A stretch of 64,000 nt of DNA from contig CP064963.1 of the NCBI GenBank assembly GCA_016699165.1, positions 1,860,001 through 1,924,000 on the forward strand, in the 5' to 3' direction. A model generated the notes under the pieces. That model ran no database searches. It saw only the letters and a list, made by a program, of their open reading frames with translations, and was not told the origin of the DNA. The translations under genes were made by a program, and so were the position numbers. This stretch comes from Candidatus Melainabacteria bacterium. Lineage in GTDB: Bacteria; Cyanobacteriota; Vampirovibrionia; Obscuribacterales; Obscuribacteraceae. Positions 44,182 through 52,630 of this stretch are shown here, one piece after another (the first letter of the stretch is position 1; each line of letters starts with the position of its first letter).

Positions 44182-44937
44182 ATGAGATTAACCAGGACAG
44201 CCGTCCTATCGCTTGCAGCACTAGCCACCTTGTCTCAATTGGCTCAAGCTGCAGATTCTAACAACGCAAGAAGCTTATTCGTCGAGCAAGCCAAGAAGCC
44301 AACCAAGCCTATCAACATGGGTGTTTCGTACTGGCTAGAGCTAGAGCGCGATGGTAAAAAACAAAGAGTCAGCAACAAACACAAGTTTTTAAATGGCGAC
44401 CAGTTGCGCATTCACGTTAAACCAAACGCCGATTCTTACGCATACATCGTGATGATGCAAGGAAGCAAAGGCGACAAAGCCGTTTTGTATCCAACCGCTG
44501 ATAAAGAAGACAACAAAATCAAAGCCAACAAAGAAGTTGTTCTTCCATCAGCAGATAAATACATGAAATTCGACAACACACCAGGACTAGAAACTCTTCG
44601 CGTCATTGTTTCGCGCGGTAAAATCGATCCTGAAAAACAGTTGCAAGACAAACCAAAAGAATCAGTCAAAATCACTCATGACGAAGACACAAAAAATGAC
44701 AAAGTTCCAGACGGAACTGTAGTTTGCATCGTTATGAATGGTGCCAAATTTAATGGTGCTCGCAATCTGACTGTCGAAACAGACAAGAAAGAAGCAGAGA
44801 ACGAAACACTGGTAGTAAACAAAGATCCAAACAAAGCTTTGACTATCGATATCGCTCTTAACCATGCTAAAAGCGAGAAAACAGCTAAGAAAGACAAGCC
44901 TAAAGCTGAAGCCAAAGAAGACAAAGACGACGAATAA
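44182..44937 (+). CDS. Exported DUF4384-domain protein
   Basis: A 251-residue protein with a strong AGGAGG site, a signal peptide (AVLSLAALATLSQLAQA) and a DUF4384-like beta domain (~45-140: GVSYWLELERDGKKQRVSNKH, DQLRIHVKPNADSYAYIVM, KAVLYPTADKEDNKIKANK). The C-terminus is strongly Lys/Glu/Asp-rich. It shares its N-terminal half with the proteins at 45049, 47227 and 48113, where the domain stands alone or precedes a peptidase domain. It may be a regulatory or ligand-sensing module for those proteases. Confidence 0.85.
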   Translation: MRLTRTAVLSLAALATLSQLAQAADSNNARSLFVEQAKKPTKPINMGVSYWLELERDGKKQRVSNKHKFLNGDQLRIHVKPNADSYAYIVMMQGSKGDKAVLYPTADKEDNKIKANKEVVLPSADKYMKFDNTPGLETLRVIVSRGKIDPEKQLQDKPKESVKITHDEDTKNDKVPDGTVVCIVMNGAKFNGARNLTVETDKKEAENETLVVNKDPNKALTIDIALNHAKSEKTAKKDKPKAEAKEDKDDE

Positions 44938-44974
44938 TTCGCCAATCGAATTTTAAGTCACAGACTATAAAAAT

Positions 44975-45009
44975 AAAAAAGGAAGATTGTTATTCAACCT
45001 TCCTTTTTT
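44975..45009. terminator. Bidirectional intrinsic terminator
   Basis: AAAAAAGGAAG (44975-44985) pairs with CTTCCTTTTTT (44999-45009). The intervening bases extend the stem (TTG/CAA around a TTATT loop). With A-runs on one side and T-runs on the other it can stop transcription from both the rightward DUF4384 gene and the leftward gene ending at 45049. Confidence 0.85.
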
Positions 45010-45048
45010 ATTGTCTTTTTGTCTTTATTGTCTTTATCGATGAAGACT

Positions 45049-47154
45049 CTAGCCTTGCGGCTTGGGCAATTCAGGCATCACCACAGTGGTGTCGCCGTTT
45101 GCGTTTGTATACATGTCTACAAAACGTTTGAGCATCACTTCTGGTCGCTTCATCAACTCCACTCGCAAAATTGTAGTGACGTTGCAAGTGTTGTGCATGC
45201 CCTGGAAAATGAATTCAGGACAAGCGGTGTCGAAGAGCATGCACGCAAGGGCACGATTGCGATCGTTTTTATCTAGACCTTGAGCATAGATTTTGTCCGA
45301 TTGATTAAACATACGATTGGCTTCGTGAAAAATTGCTGCAAGGCGCTGCTCACTTAAAGGGAAGCGACGTGGACTTTTATCAAGATTGATATTGGCAGTC
45401 ATCAAATTAATGGCTGCTTGCATGTTCACATTCTCGGTGGGAGAAATGCCTTCGCTCTTGTCGTTTATATGAGCCTGCAATTCTTTCAATTCATCTTGCG
45501 AGCTTTTAATTCCGCGCGAATACTCGCTCACTGTGCCTGTTGGAAGAATGGCTCTTGTTTTTGGCACTTTGCTCATTAGACGAGTAATTTCTGCATCCGT
45601 CATGATGCCTGGAAGCACGCGCGCATACTGACTCTCAGAGGCGGGCTTTGGTGCGTCAGGTGTGAAGGCACGATGTGGTGGCACAGATTGATCATGGGCC
45701 TTATCAGTAAAGTTCATGGCTGATACCAACTGGTCTGCACCAATCCAGCCATTGCATTTTATGCCCCATTGATTGAGCAATAAAAATTCGGTGGTACCAT
45801 TTTTGACCCGCTTATCAACAATGTTCACTACGTGACCACCCGGAGCGTTCATACCAAAAACAGCAGCACGAACATCGGCTGCCACAATCATAGGAGCATT
45901 GTTTGCATCAAATACTTGAGTGAATTCAGAACCGGTTTTCACATCGTGAATATTGGTCGCTTTGTGTTGGGCACCAGGCCACATCGGTCCGACGGCCAAG
46001 TTAGAATATCCGGGACTTAATTTGGTTTCCACCGCGGCAACGTCGTCGGCTCTAAACATTGGCGCCCCGACGGGTTTGCCTTCGTTCATTACTACAGGTC
46101 CATCAAAACTCTGTAATTTATATCTGTCGCCATTGTCGTCTTTGCCGTACTGACCAGGCGGATCTGCGGCATATAGACAGTTATAAAAGTTTTGGCTGTG
46201 ATAGTTACAAAGCAAATGATTCATGCCCTGTACAAACTGATCGCGAGCTCCGACTCCAAACAATTTTGGGTCCCATGAAACTAGCGATTCTCTATCACCT
46301 TTTAAATGTTTTGGTGAGTAAGCAATTTTGACACCACGTCCACCATCGTTGCCAGGTTGTGGCTGAGGTTGTGGTTGCGGTTGTGGTTGTGGCTGTGGAT
46401 CTGGCACAACTGCTGTAGGATTAGGCTGGGGTTGAGGTTCGGGTTGAGGTGTTGGTGTCACATTTGGTGCGCTCCCGTCACTACTATGACTGAGAGCAAC
46501 TTCAATAACGGTTGGCTCAGTTGCTTTTTCACCCTTGAAATAAACCAATCCACTACCGGATGTTTTTTCACCTAGCTTGTAAAAACCATCGGCTGAAACT
46601 ACCGAAATATTTCCAATTTGCTCAGGCAAACCAGACAAAGTATCTCCATCGACTTTGGCACCACGAAGCCCCATTGCTCTGTTTTGCTCGAGTGGTTGGC
46701 GCGATAGAATCACGACCATGGTCTCTGTGCCTGGATTATTGTCGAAGCGAATCAACCCTTTGGGTGGCACAACATATTCTTTGCCGGGTTCAAGGGTGTT
46801 GTCCTCGCCCTGCGGCGGGTAGAGAAGCGCTTTCTTACCGGTGCTTCCCATCATGGCGATGTAGCAAAAGGCTTTGGCGCTGGTTTTCAGGTGCAAACGC
46901 AGAGCATCGCCACTCTTAAATGCGAATCTATTGTTGCAAAGTGTGACTGGAACGCCATCGCGATGAAGCTCAAGGCAGTAAGCGGCGGTGATCCCGCCCT
47001 CGTCAGCCTGGTCTTGGTCTTTCAGCTCTTCATAAAAAAGGTCTTTGGCATTAGACGGCGCGGACCACGCAGGCATGCTAGAGCTTGAGCTAATGGCAAA
47101 AACGACCAGTAAAACAGTCGCAACAAGCTGGTTAAAAGCCCTGAAATTGAGCAT
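45049..47154 (-). CDS. Exported DUF4384 protein with possible permuted papain-like peptidase domain
   Basis: A 701-residue protein. A signal peptide (to ~31) is followed by NAKDLFYEEL and a DUF4384-like domain (~55-150), a Pro-Gln repeat linker (~235-268) and a large C-terminal region. The C-terminal region contains GGHVVNIVDK (H441) and FLLLNQWG (N461), resembling the His and Asn regions of papain-like peptidases, and at the far end QGMHNTCNVTTIL (C657), resembling a nucleophile helix. The order His-Asn-Cys would be a circular permutation of the usual Cys-His-Asn. Catalysis is unproven. Its N-terminal half is most like that of the DUF4384-caspase at 48113. Confidence 0.72.
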   Translation of the reverse strand: MLNFRAFNQLVATVLLVVFAISSSSSMPAWSAPSNAKDLFYEELKDQDQADEGGITAAYCLELHRDGVPVTLCNNRFAFKSGDALRLHLKTSAKAFCYIAMMGSTGKKALLYPPQGEDNTLEPGKEYVVPPKGLIRFDNNPGTETMVVILSRQPLEQNRAMGLRGAKVDGDTLSGLPEQIGNISVVSADGFYKLGEKTSGSGLVYFKGEKATEPTVIEVALSHSSDGSAPNVTPTPQPEPQPQPNPTAVVPDPQPQPQPQPQPQPQPGNDGGRGVKIAYSPKHLKGDRESLVSWDPKLFGVGARDQFVQGMNHLLCNYHSQNFYNCLYAADPPGQYGKDDNGDRYKLQSFDGPVVMNEGKPVGAPMFRADDVAAVETKLSPGYSNLAVGPMWPGAQHKATNIHDVKTGSEFTQVFDANNAPMIVAADVRAAVFGMNAPGGHVVNIVDKRVKNGTTEFLLLNQWGIKCNGWIGADQLVSAMNFTDKAHDQSVPPHRAFTPDAPKPASESQYARVLPGIMTDAEITRLMSKVPKTRAILPTGTVSEYSRGIKSSQDELKELQAHINDKSEGISPTENVNMQAAINLMTANINLDKSPRRFPLSEQRLAAIFHEANRMFNQSDKIYAQGLDKNDRNRALACMLFDTACPEFIFQGMHNTCNVTTILRVELMKRPEVMLKRFVDMYTNANGDTTVVMPELPKPQG
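46351..46404 (-). repeat. Hexanucleotide tandem tract encoding (Pro-Gln)n
   Basis: An in-frame tract of CC(A/T/G)CA(A/G)-type hexamers on the minus strand encodes residues ~251-268 of the DUF4384 protein, with a second shorter Pro-Gln stretch just before it. Such tracts mark a flexible linker and are prone to length change by replication slippage. Confidence 0.8.
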
Positions 47155-47226
47155 GACCGAGTCCCCGTTTGAAGGAAATTTGAGATATAGTAGACTATCA
47201 CATTTTAGAGTTGGCGGGAGTGCATT

Positions 47227-48111
47227 ATGAACGTGATAAGAAAGTCTGGTCTTCTGGCTGCCGGTCTCATTTTCTCGGCGTTTTTTTTAAGTGAACCAGC
47301 ACACGCTGGTCGCGCCAAAGACCTCTTTTACCAGCAGCTCGACGATGGTACTCCATCAAACACTGGAATGAGCTACTGGATTGAATTGCGTCGTGGCAAA
47401 AGTATGAAGAAAGTGGACAGCAGATACGCTTTCAAAAGTGGCGACCGCATCAAAATTCATCTTACATCCAATGTAGACGGGCATGCTCACGTAGTCTTGC
47501 TTCAAGGAACAACTGGCAGCAAAGCAGTTCTCTTTCCTGTCAAGGGAAAAGATGCAAGCAATTTCATTCGCAAAGGTCGCGACATGGCGCTGCCCAGCAC
47601 AAGCTTTTTAGTATTTGACGCCAAACCTGGCAAAGAGAAATTACGCATTGCCATATCGCGCAAAAACATAAGCACAGCTTTCCTTTTGCAAGACAATCCA
47701 GGCACCCAGATTGCCATGGCAAATATCACAAACAATCCTGCAATTGATACAACTCAAGGCAACAATCAAATAGTGGTGGCATTTCCAGAAGAGAATAAAT
47801 CCCAAGCTCCTGTGGTGGCAAACAACGATACATCTGCTAGTGATGCCATTCCCAATGCCATTCCAAATGAGCCAGACGAAGAATTGTCCAAAGATCTTTT
47901 TCGCGAAGATTCAAAACCCAAAAAGCCAGTGGTTCACAAACCTGCTGGCACAAGCTCAAAACCAAAGCCACATGTAGCGCATAGACCAGGCTCACACAAA
48001 CCAGGTGCCCACCGCCCACCTGTTGCGGTTACTCCCGCTCCTCAAACCATTGTGGTTAACAATAATCCTTCAGAGGTTTTGTACGCTGAAATAGTTCTGG
48101 AGCACATGTAA
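47227..48111 (+). CDS. Exported DUF4384 protein with Pro/His-rich tail
   Basis: A 294-residue protein with a signal peptide (SGLLAAGLIFSAFFLSEPAHA), then GRAKDLFYQQL and a DUF4384-like domain (~40-145: GMSYWIELRRGKSMKKVDSRYAF, DRIKIHLTSNVDGHAHVVLLQG). The C-terminus (~200-270) is rich in Pro, Lys and His (repeats around HRPGSHKPGAHRPP) and could bind metal or cell wall. The final strand VLYAEIVLEH resembles the end of the neighbouring domains. Divergent from 45049, it precedes the DUF4384-caspase gene by one base and is certainly cotranscribed with it. Confidence 0.85.
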   Translation: MNVIRKSGLLAAGLIFSAFFLSEPAHAGRAKDLFYQQLDDGTPSNTGMSYWIELRRGKSMKKVDSRYAFKSGDRIKIHLTSNVDGHAHVVLLQGTTGSKAVLFPVKGKDASNFIRKGRDMALPSTSFLVFDAKPGKEKLRIAISRKNISTAFLLQDNPGTQIAMANITNNPAIDTTQGNNQIVVAFPEENKSQAPVVANNDTSASDAIPNAIPNEPDEELSKDLFREDSKPKKPVVHKPAGTSSKPKPHVAHRPGSHKPGAHRPPVAVTPAPQTIVVNNNPSEVLYAEIVLEHM

Positions 48112-48112
48112 T

Positions 48113-49600
48113 TTGAAACTGCCTGCATTATTCACGGCCCTTTTACTTTCGTTTGGACCGACATTTACCTGCACAAGCGCTCTTGCTCAGGGTAATGCCA
48201 AAGATTTGTTCTATGAAGAATTGAAAGAACCGCACAACGAAACTTTTGGCGCGGCATACTGCATTGAGTTACGCAGAGCGGGACAACCAGCCTTTCTTTG
48301 CAATAATCGCTACTCTTTTCAAAGTGGTGACAGCATAAGACTGCACGTGAAACCAAACGCTAATCGGTATGCATATATATTGCTCACCCAAGGTACAAGC
48401 GGAAAAAAAGACGTGGTGCTTTACCCGCCGAATCCCACCGATGACAATTTGATCATGGCTGGAAAAGAAGTGGTCATCCCTCCAAAAGGGATGCTTACTT
48501 TCGACAGCACTGTTGGTGCTGAAGAAATCTGTCTTATTTTGACTCCGCAAAAAGTGTCGGATCAACGCTTGCTTGCCGCAAGTGGAGTTCGCATAAACTC
48601 AGATGCATTGTCTGGAACACCACAAAACATTTCGGGCTATAAAGTCTATTCAAACGACGGTGCTTATTCTTATAACTCGACAAAATCTGGTGCACCCGGC
48701 AGTGGTCAGGTTTTCGTTGTAAATCCAAGAGGCGCCACCGAACCTACAGCTATAAAAATAGTTTTAAATCACGGAGCTTCAAGCACTAGTCCTCCACCAA
48801 TGCCTCAGCCCGAGCCAACTCCTCAAGTTAAACCACCAGCGCATAATCCACCAGGTGGTGGCGGCGGCGGTACCAATAGTGCTGTCACGGACAAATGGGC
48901 ATTTATTGTCGGAGTAAATAAATTTAGAGCAGGGAGCAATTTACAGTTCTGCGTTCCCGACGCGTTACTGTTCAAAGATTTTCTAGTGAAAGAGTGTGGA
49001 TTTGCGCCTAATCACGTTCTGTGTCTAACAGATGAGAATGCCACCACGCGCAATATCAACCATGTGATGACAAAACTTTTGCCTCAAGGCGTACAAAAAG
49101 ACGATCTGGTTTTGCTTTACTTTTCCTCTCACGGAACACCTGATAAGGCGGGCGGAAACTATATAGTCACGCACGATTTTGATGGAGTGCAAAATAATGG
49201 TATTCACATGCAAACTCTGGGAGAAATGATCAAGCAAAATATCCCAAGCAATAGAGTTGTCACCATACTTGATACCTGTTTTTCGGGTAACGCTCGCGAT
49301 CTTGATGCAGCTGGATTTATTGACGATCAACTTCTTGGTAGCGGACAAATAATTGTCAGTTCGTGCAGTGTTAATGAGAGTTCGCTTGAAGACCCAAAAA
49401 TTCAACATGGACTTTTCACTTTTTATCTTACCAAAGCATTACGTGAAAAGAAGGCGCTCAAAGCCTCCTTCGATGCTTGCAGGGACCATGTTACTAAAGC
49501 GGCCGCTGCAATGAATGGGTCGCAAAATCCAATAGTAAAATATGACCGCTGGCAAGGCAATGACGTCATTCTTTATGCCAAGCCGACAAAACCGCGATGA
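48113..49600 (+). CDS. Exported DUF4384-caspase (peptidase C14) protein
   Basis: A 495-residue protein starting at TTG 48113, which directly follows the previous stop, with GGAG ~10 bases upstream. It has a signal peptide (to ~26), NAKDLFYEEL, a DUF4384-like domain (~45-150), a Pro/Gly linker, and from ~260 a caspase-like domain (DKWAFIVGVNKF). The catalytic pair is His340 in LYFSSHGTP and Cys389 in VTILDTCFSGNA. Pairing of DUF4384 with a caspase suggests that the former senses or docks the target. The N-terminal half is closely similar to that of 45049. Confidence 0.9.
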   Translation: MKLPALFTALLLSFGPTFTCTSALAQGNAKDLFYEELKEPHNETFGAAYCIELRRAGQPAFLCNNRYSFQSGDSIRLHVKPNANRYAYILLTQGTSGKKDVVLYPPNPTDDNLIMAGKEVVIPPKGMLTFDSTVGAEEICLILTPQKVSDQRLLAASGVRINSDALSGTPQNISGYKVYSNDGAYSYNSTKSGAPGSGQVFVVNPRGATEPTAIKIVLNHGASSTSPPPMPQPEPTPQVKPPAHNPPGGGGGGTNSAVTDKWAFIVGVNKFRAGSNLQFCVPDALLFKDFLVKECGFAPNHVLCLTDENATTRNINHVMTKLLPQGVQKDDLVLLYFSSHGTPDKAGGNYIVTHDFDGVQNNGIHMQTLGEMIKQNIPSNRVVTILDTCFSGNARDLDAAGFIDDQLLGSGQIIVSSCSVNESSLEDPKIQHGLFTFYLTKALREKKALKASFDACRDHVTKAAAAMNGSQNPIVKYDRWQGNDVILYAKPTKPR

Positions 49601-49659
49601 TTAACGTGCTATAATTATTAGTAAGCATCGCTTGAGTGTCTAGCGTTAGGGGAATGCTC

Positions 49660-50086
49660 ATGCGTTTTTGTACAAGCAAAAACACCGTACTTATACTCTC
49701 AGCACTCTTGTGTCAAATTTTCTTGTCCTATTTTGTTAGTTGGCAGTCGGCTGTTGGCGCACAAAGCGCTTCGATAAGCAGTGAGGCTACAGACAGTGGA
49801 CACGATAGCGGCCTGCACATATCGACCGGGCCAGCCAACATTTTTTTGGAAGGCAAGAAACAAAACACTTCTTCGGGGAAAATGGCTCAGCGAGTACTTG
49901 AGCTGATTAGTTTATTCACCCGCCATATAAATGAATGCGCTCTAGGTTCTGTGAGCGAGCAATCCAAAATAATTGAAAGTTGTAGCTTCTGGCTTATTTA
50001 CTGCTCGATACGACGTTGAAGCAAAGGCACTTTTTCAGGCCGAACCGCTTTATCGTATTGAGGAGGAACTATGCGTTTCCCGTTAA
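49660..50086 (+). pseudogene. Exported hypothetical protein, probable frameshift near 49970
   Basis: ATG 49660 follows AGGGGA at 6 bases. A signal peptide (VLILSALLCQIFLSYFVSWQSAVGA) leads into a Ser/Gly-rich stretch and a helix, AQRVLELISLFTRHINECAL. After EQSK the frame becomes Cys/Trp/Ile-rich and stops at 50019, while another frame reads LKVVASGLFTARYDVEAKAL then FQAEPLYRIEEEL and stops at 50086, overlapping the next gene's start. A one-base change around 49967-49972 joins them into ~141 residues. The TPR-like second half supports this reading, but the first 120 residues may also be a genuine short protein. Confidence 0.5.
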
Positions 50087-50625
50087 AACAGCTCATGCTT
50101 TTGCCGCTTATCATCGGCTTATCCGCCTGCGAGCATGCTGGCATCGAGCCTAGTGGAAAAATACAATCGCCAGAAGTATGGCAATCTCATTTAAAGACGA
50201 CCACGCTTGCAAGCGACTTTCACGCCATAGTAGGTCAAACGATTTATGTGCCGATTTACTCGCACATCTATCATGAAGACCCCTCCAAAATGACTTTACT
50301 TGCTGGAACCATGAGTATCCGCAACACCGATGCCAAAAACGCCATTTATTTGACTTCGATTGCCTATCACGGCACCGATGGCAAACTGGTCGATGAGCTG
50401 TGCAAGCAGCCCATTATTTTGGAGCCGATGGCTACTGCAGATATCGTTGTTCCTCGCAGACACACTGAAGGCGGCTCGGGAGCAAATTTCCTGGTCAAAT
50501 GGGTGGCAGACAAACAAGTCTCGCCTCCACTCACCGAAGCTGTGATGATAAGCGCCGGTGCTTCCCGCAACCTATCATTCGTCAGTCGCGGCATAGTGAC
50601 TGAGAGTATCGCCGGAGTAAAATAA
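50071..50625 (+). CDS. DUF3124-family lipoprotein
   Basis: A 184-residue protein with an AGGAGG site before ATG 50071. The lipobox LSAC (Cys20) ends the signal peptide. The remainder matches the DUF3124 pattern (GQTIYVPIYSHIYHED... TLLAGTMSIRNTDAKNAIYLTSIAYHGTDGKLV... LEPMATADIVV). Function is unknown. It stops immediately before the antiporter gene (no gap), so it may be an accessory to it. Confidence 0.85.
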   Translation: MRFPLKQLMLLPLIIGLSACEHAGIEPSGKIQSPEVWQSHLKTTTLASDFHAIVGQTIYVPIYSHIYHEDPSKMTLLAGTMSIRNTDAKNAIYLTSIAYHGTDGKLVDELCKQPIILEPMATADIVVPRRHTEGGSGANFLVKWVADKQVSPPLTEAVMISAGASRNLSFVSRGIVTESIAGVK

Positions 50626-52629
50626 ATGGGCGAATACAATTTAATAAAAGACCTGGCTTTGATTTGGTGTGTAGCTCTGATAGTCGGGCAGATATGCTTG
50701 ATGCTGCGCCAACCAGTAATTGCAGGGTACATGCTGGCAGGTATTGCCATTGGTCCCCACGGACTGAAACTGGTAAGTCACGTGGATCAAATTACAGTCA
50801 TTGCCGAATTCGGCGTGGCTATGCTTCTCTTCACCCTGGGCGTGGATATACCGCTTAAGAAGGTTCTATCTTCAGCAAGTAAAATTCTTACCGCTGGGCT
50901 TTCGCAAATGATTTTGACTGCCACCTTATTTGGTAGCGTCGCTTACATGGGTGGGCTGGCGCATAATTTAGCCGAAAGCTTTCTATTTGGCTCTGCTTGC
51001 GCCATTTCAAGTAGCGTTATAATTTCGCGCATTTTGTCTGATAGGGGCGAAATAGATTCGATGCATGGACAAATTCTTGTGCCACTAGCACTGGTTCAAG
51101 ATTTATGTCTGGTCTTTATTATTCCAGCATTGCCTATCATGCATCAGTTGGTATCGTCCAATCCATCAAGCGCACAATACCTGAGCTTGACACTATCAGC
51201 TCTCAAATCTGTGCTGATGCTTTCACTTGTAATTTTTGGCGCCACCAAAATAATGCCGCATTTATTAGAGCGCTCAGCAAAAACCAATTCGCGTGAGATG
51301 TTCTTACTTACTGTCATTGTCTTGTGTCTTGGTATCGCCGTAGTGTGTCAGTTTCTTGGATTGTCTATTGCTATTGGCGCTTTTCTTGCAGGCATTATGA
51401 TGAGTGAATCTACATATGCGCATCAAGCATTGCATGATATGACACCACTCAAAACTGTTTTCTCTATCGTCTTTTTTGTATCGATAGGCATGTTGCTCGA
51501 CCCAATGTTCATAGCAAATCATGCCTTGGAAGTGCTTGGCTTTGTGGTTCTGCTTGTAATAGGCAAAGCAATCATCGCCGCACTGTGCGCACGTCTTGCC
51601 ACCCCCAATATTAGAAGCGCATTGCTTGTCGGAGTGGGTCTGGCTCAGATTGGAGAGTTTTCTTTCATATTGCTATCGCTAGGTCTTGCAAGCAAACTGG
51701 TGAGCGAAGCGATGTTTAATTTATTTCTAGCAGCAGCTGTTGTCTCGATGATTGCAAGCCCCTGGCTCATGGACTTGATTCCCAAGCTTTTGCTGCACAA
51801 ACTGAGCAAAGAAATGGATGAAGCAACCGACGACAATATGCACGACTCCAGAGCAAGCAAGATGAAAAATCATGTAGTCATCTGCGGCTGCGGAAGAGTA
51901 GGCAAAAACTTGAGCATGATACTTGAAACACACCAGATTCCTTTTGTAGTAATAGAATTAAACGCAAATATAATCGAAGATCTGGCTCTGCGCGGCATTC
52001 CTCACATCTATGGCGACTCGCTTAGTCCAATTGTGCTCAAGAAAGCAAATTTGAAAGACGCGTCTATACTAGTGCTGACAATGCCAGATCCATTGTCGGC
52101 AATTTCTGTAGCTGAATTTGCACGCAAAATAAATCCGAATATTAAAATGGTGGCACGTGCTAATCGAACAGACGATATACGTCTCTTTCAAGAAGCCAGC
52201 GTAAATGGCATTGTTCAGCCAGAATTCGAGGCAAGTGCTGAAATTACTCGTCTGGTGTTTTTGAGTATGAAACGCCCCGCAACCGAATTGCATAAAGCTC
52301 TGGAACAAATAAGAACCAGACGCTATGCCATTTTCCAGCCCGATGTGGGCGAATTGGATTTAAGCGAAACTTTTCCACAGTTTGGCGAAGATCAAATGGG
52401 AATTTGGTTTGATATTCAAAAAAATGAAGTATTGGGCAAAAGTATTCGCGATTTAAATATTCGTGAAAACACAGGAGCTACAGTCACCGCCTTGAAACGC
52501 GGAGATCACACTCTGGCGTTTCCAGAACCCACATTGGTTCTGGAAAAGAACGACAAAGTCTATGTAGTCGGCACCTACGAGCAAGTGGGACGAGCCGAGG
52601 GTTTACTTGGAATAGAGCTTGCAGTCTAA
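50626..52629 (+). CDS. CPA2-family cation:proton antiporter with TrkA-N/C domains (KefB/YbaL-like)
   Basis: A 667-residue protein. The first ~385 residues form a 12-13-helix Na+/H+-exchanger-type domain (GPHGLKLVSHVDQITVIAEFGVAMLLFTLGVDI; GQIGEFSF-like AQIGEFSFILLSLGL). From ~415 there is a TrkA-N Rossmann domain (HVVICGCGRVGKNLSMIL) and from ~570 a TrkA-C domain. It probably exchanges K+ or Na+ for protons and is gated by nucleotide binding. It is convergent with the caspase gene at 52631, with one base between them. Confidence 0.93.
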   Translation: MGEYNLIKDLALIWCVALIVGQICLMLRQPVIAGYMLAGIAIGPHGLKLVSHVDQITVIAEFGVAMLLFTLGVDIPLKKVLSSASKILTAGLSQMILTATLFGSVAYMGGLAHNLAESFLFGSACAISSSVIISRILSDRGEIDSMHGQILVPLALVQDLCLVFIIPALPIMHQLVSSNPSSAQYLSLTLSALKSVLMLSLVIFGATKIMPHLLERSAKTNSREMFLLTVIVLCLGIAVVCQFLGLSIAIGAFLAGIMMSESTYAHQALHDMTPLKTVFSIVFFVSIGMLLDPMFIANHALEVLGFVVLLVIGKAIIAALCARLATPNIRSALLVGVGLAQIGEFSFILLSLGLASKLVSEAMFNLFLAAAVVSMIASPWLMDLIPKLLLHKLSKEMDEATDDNMHDSRASKMKNHVVICGCGRVGKNLSMILETHQIPFVVIELNANIIEDLALRGIPHIYGDSLSPIVLKKANLKDASILVLTMPDPLSAISVAEFARKINPNIKMVARANRTDDIRLFQEASVNGIVQPEFEASAEITRLVFLSMKRPATELHKALEQIRTRRYAIFQPDVGELDLSETFPQFGEDQMGIWFDIQKNEVLGKSIRDLNIRENTGATVTALKRGDHTLAFPEPTLVLEKNDKVYVVGTYEQVGRAEGLLGIELAV

Positions 52630-52630
52630 A

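Noticed and set aside
46351..46404. The Pro-Gln hexamer tract as a phase-variation switch
   Set aside because: The unit is six bases, so length changes keep the reading frame and would not switch the gene off.
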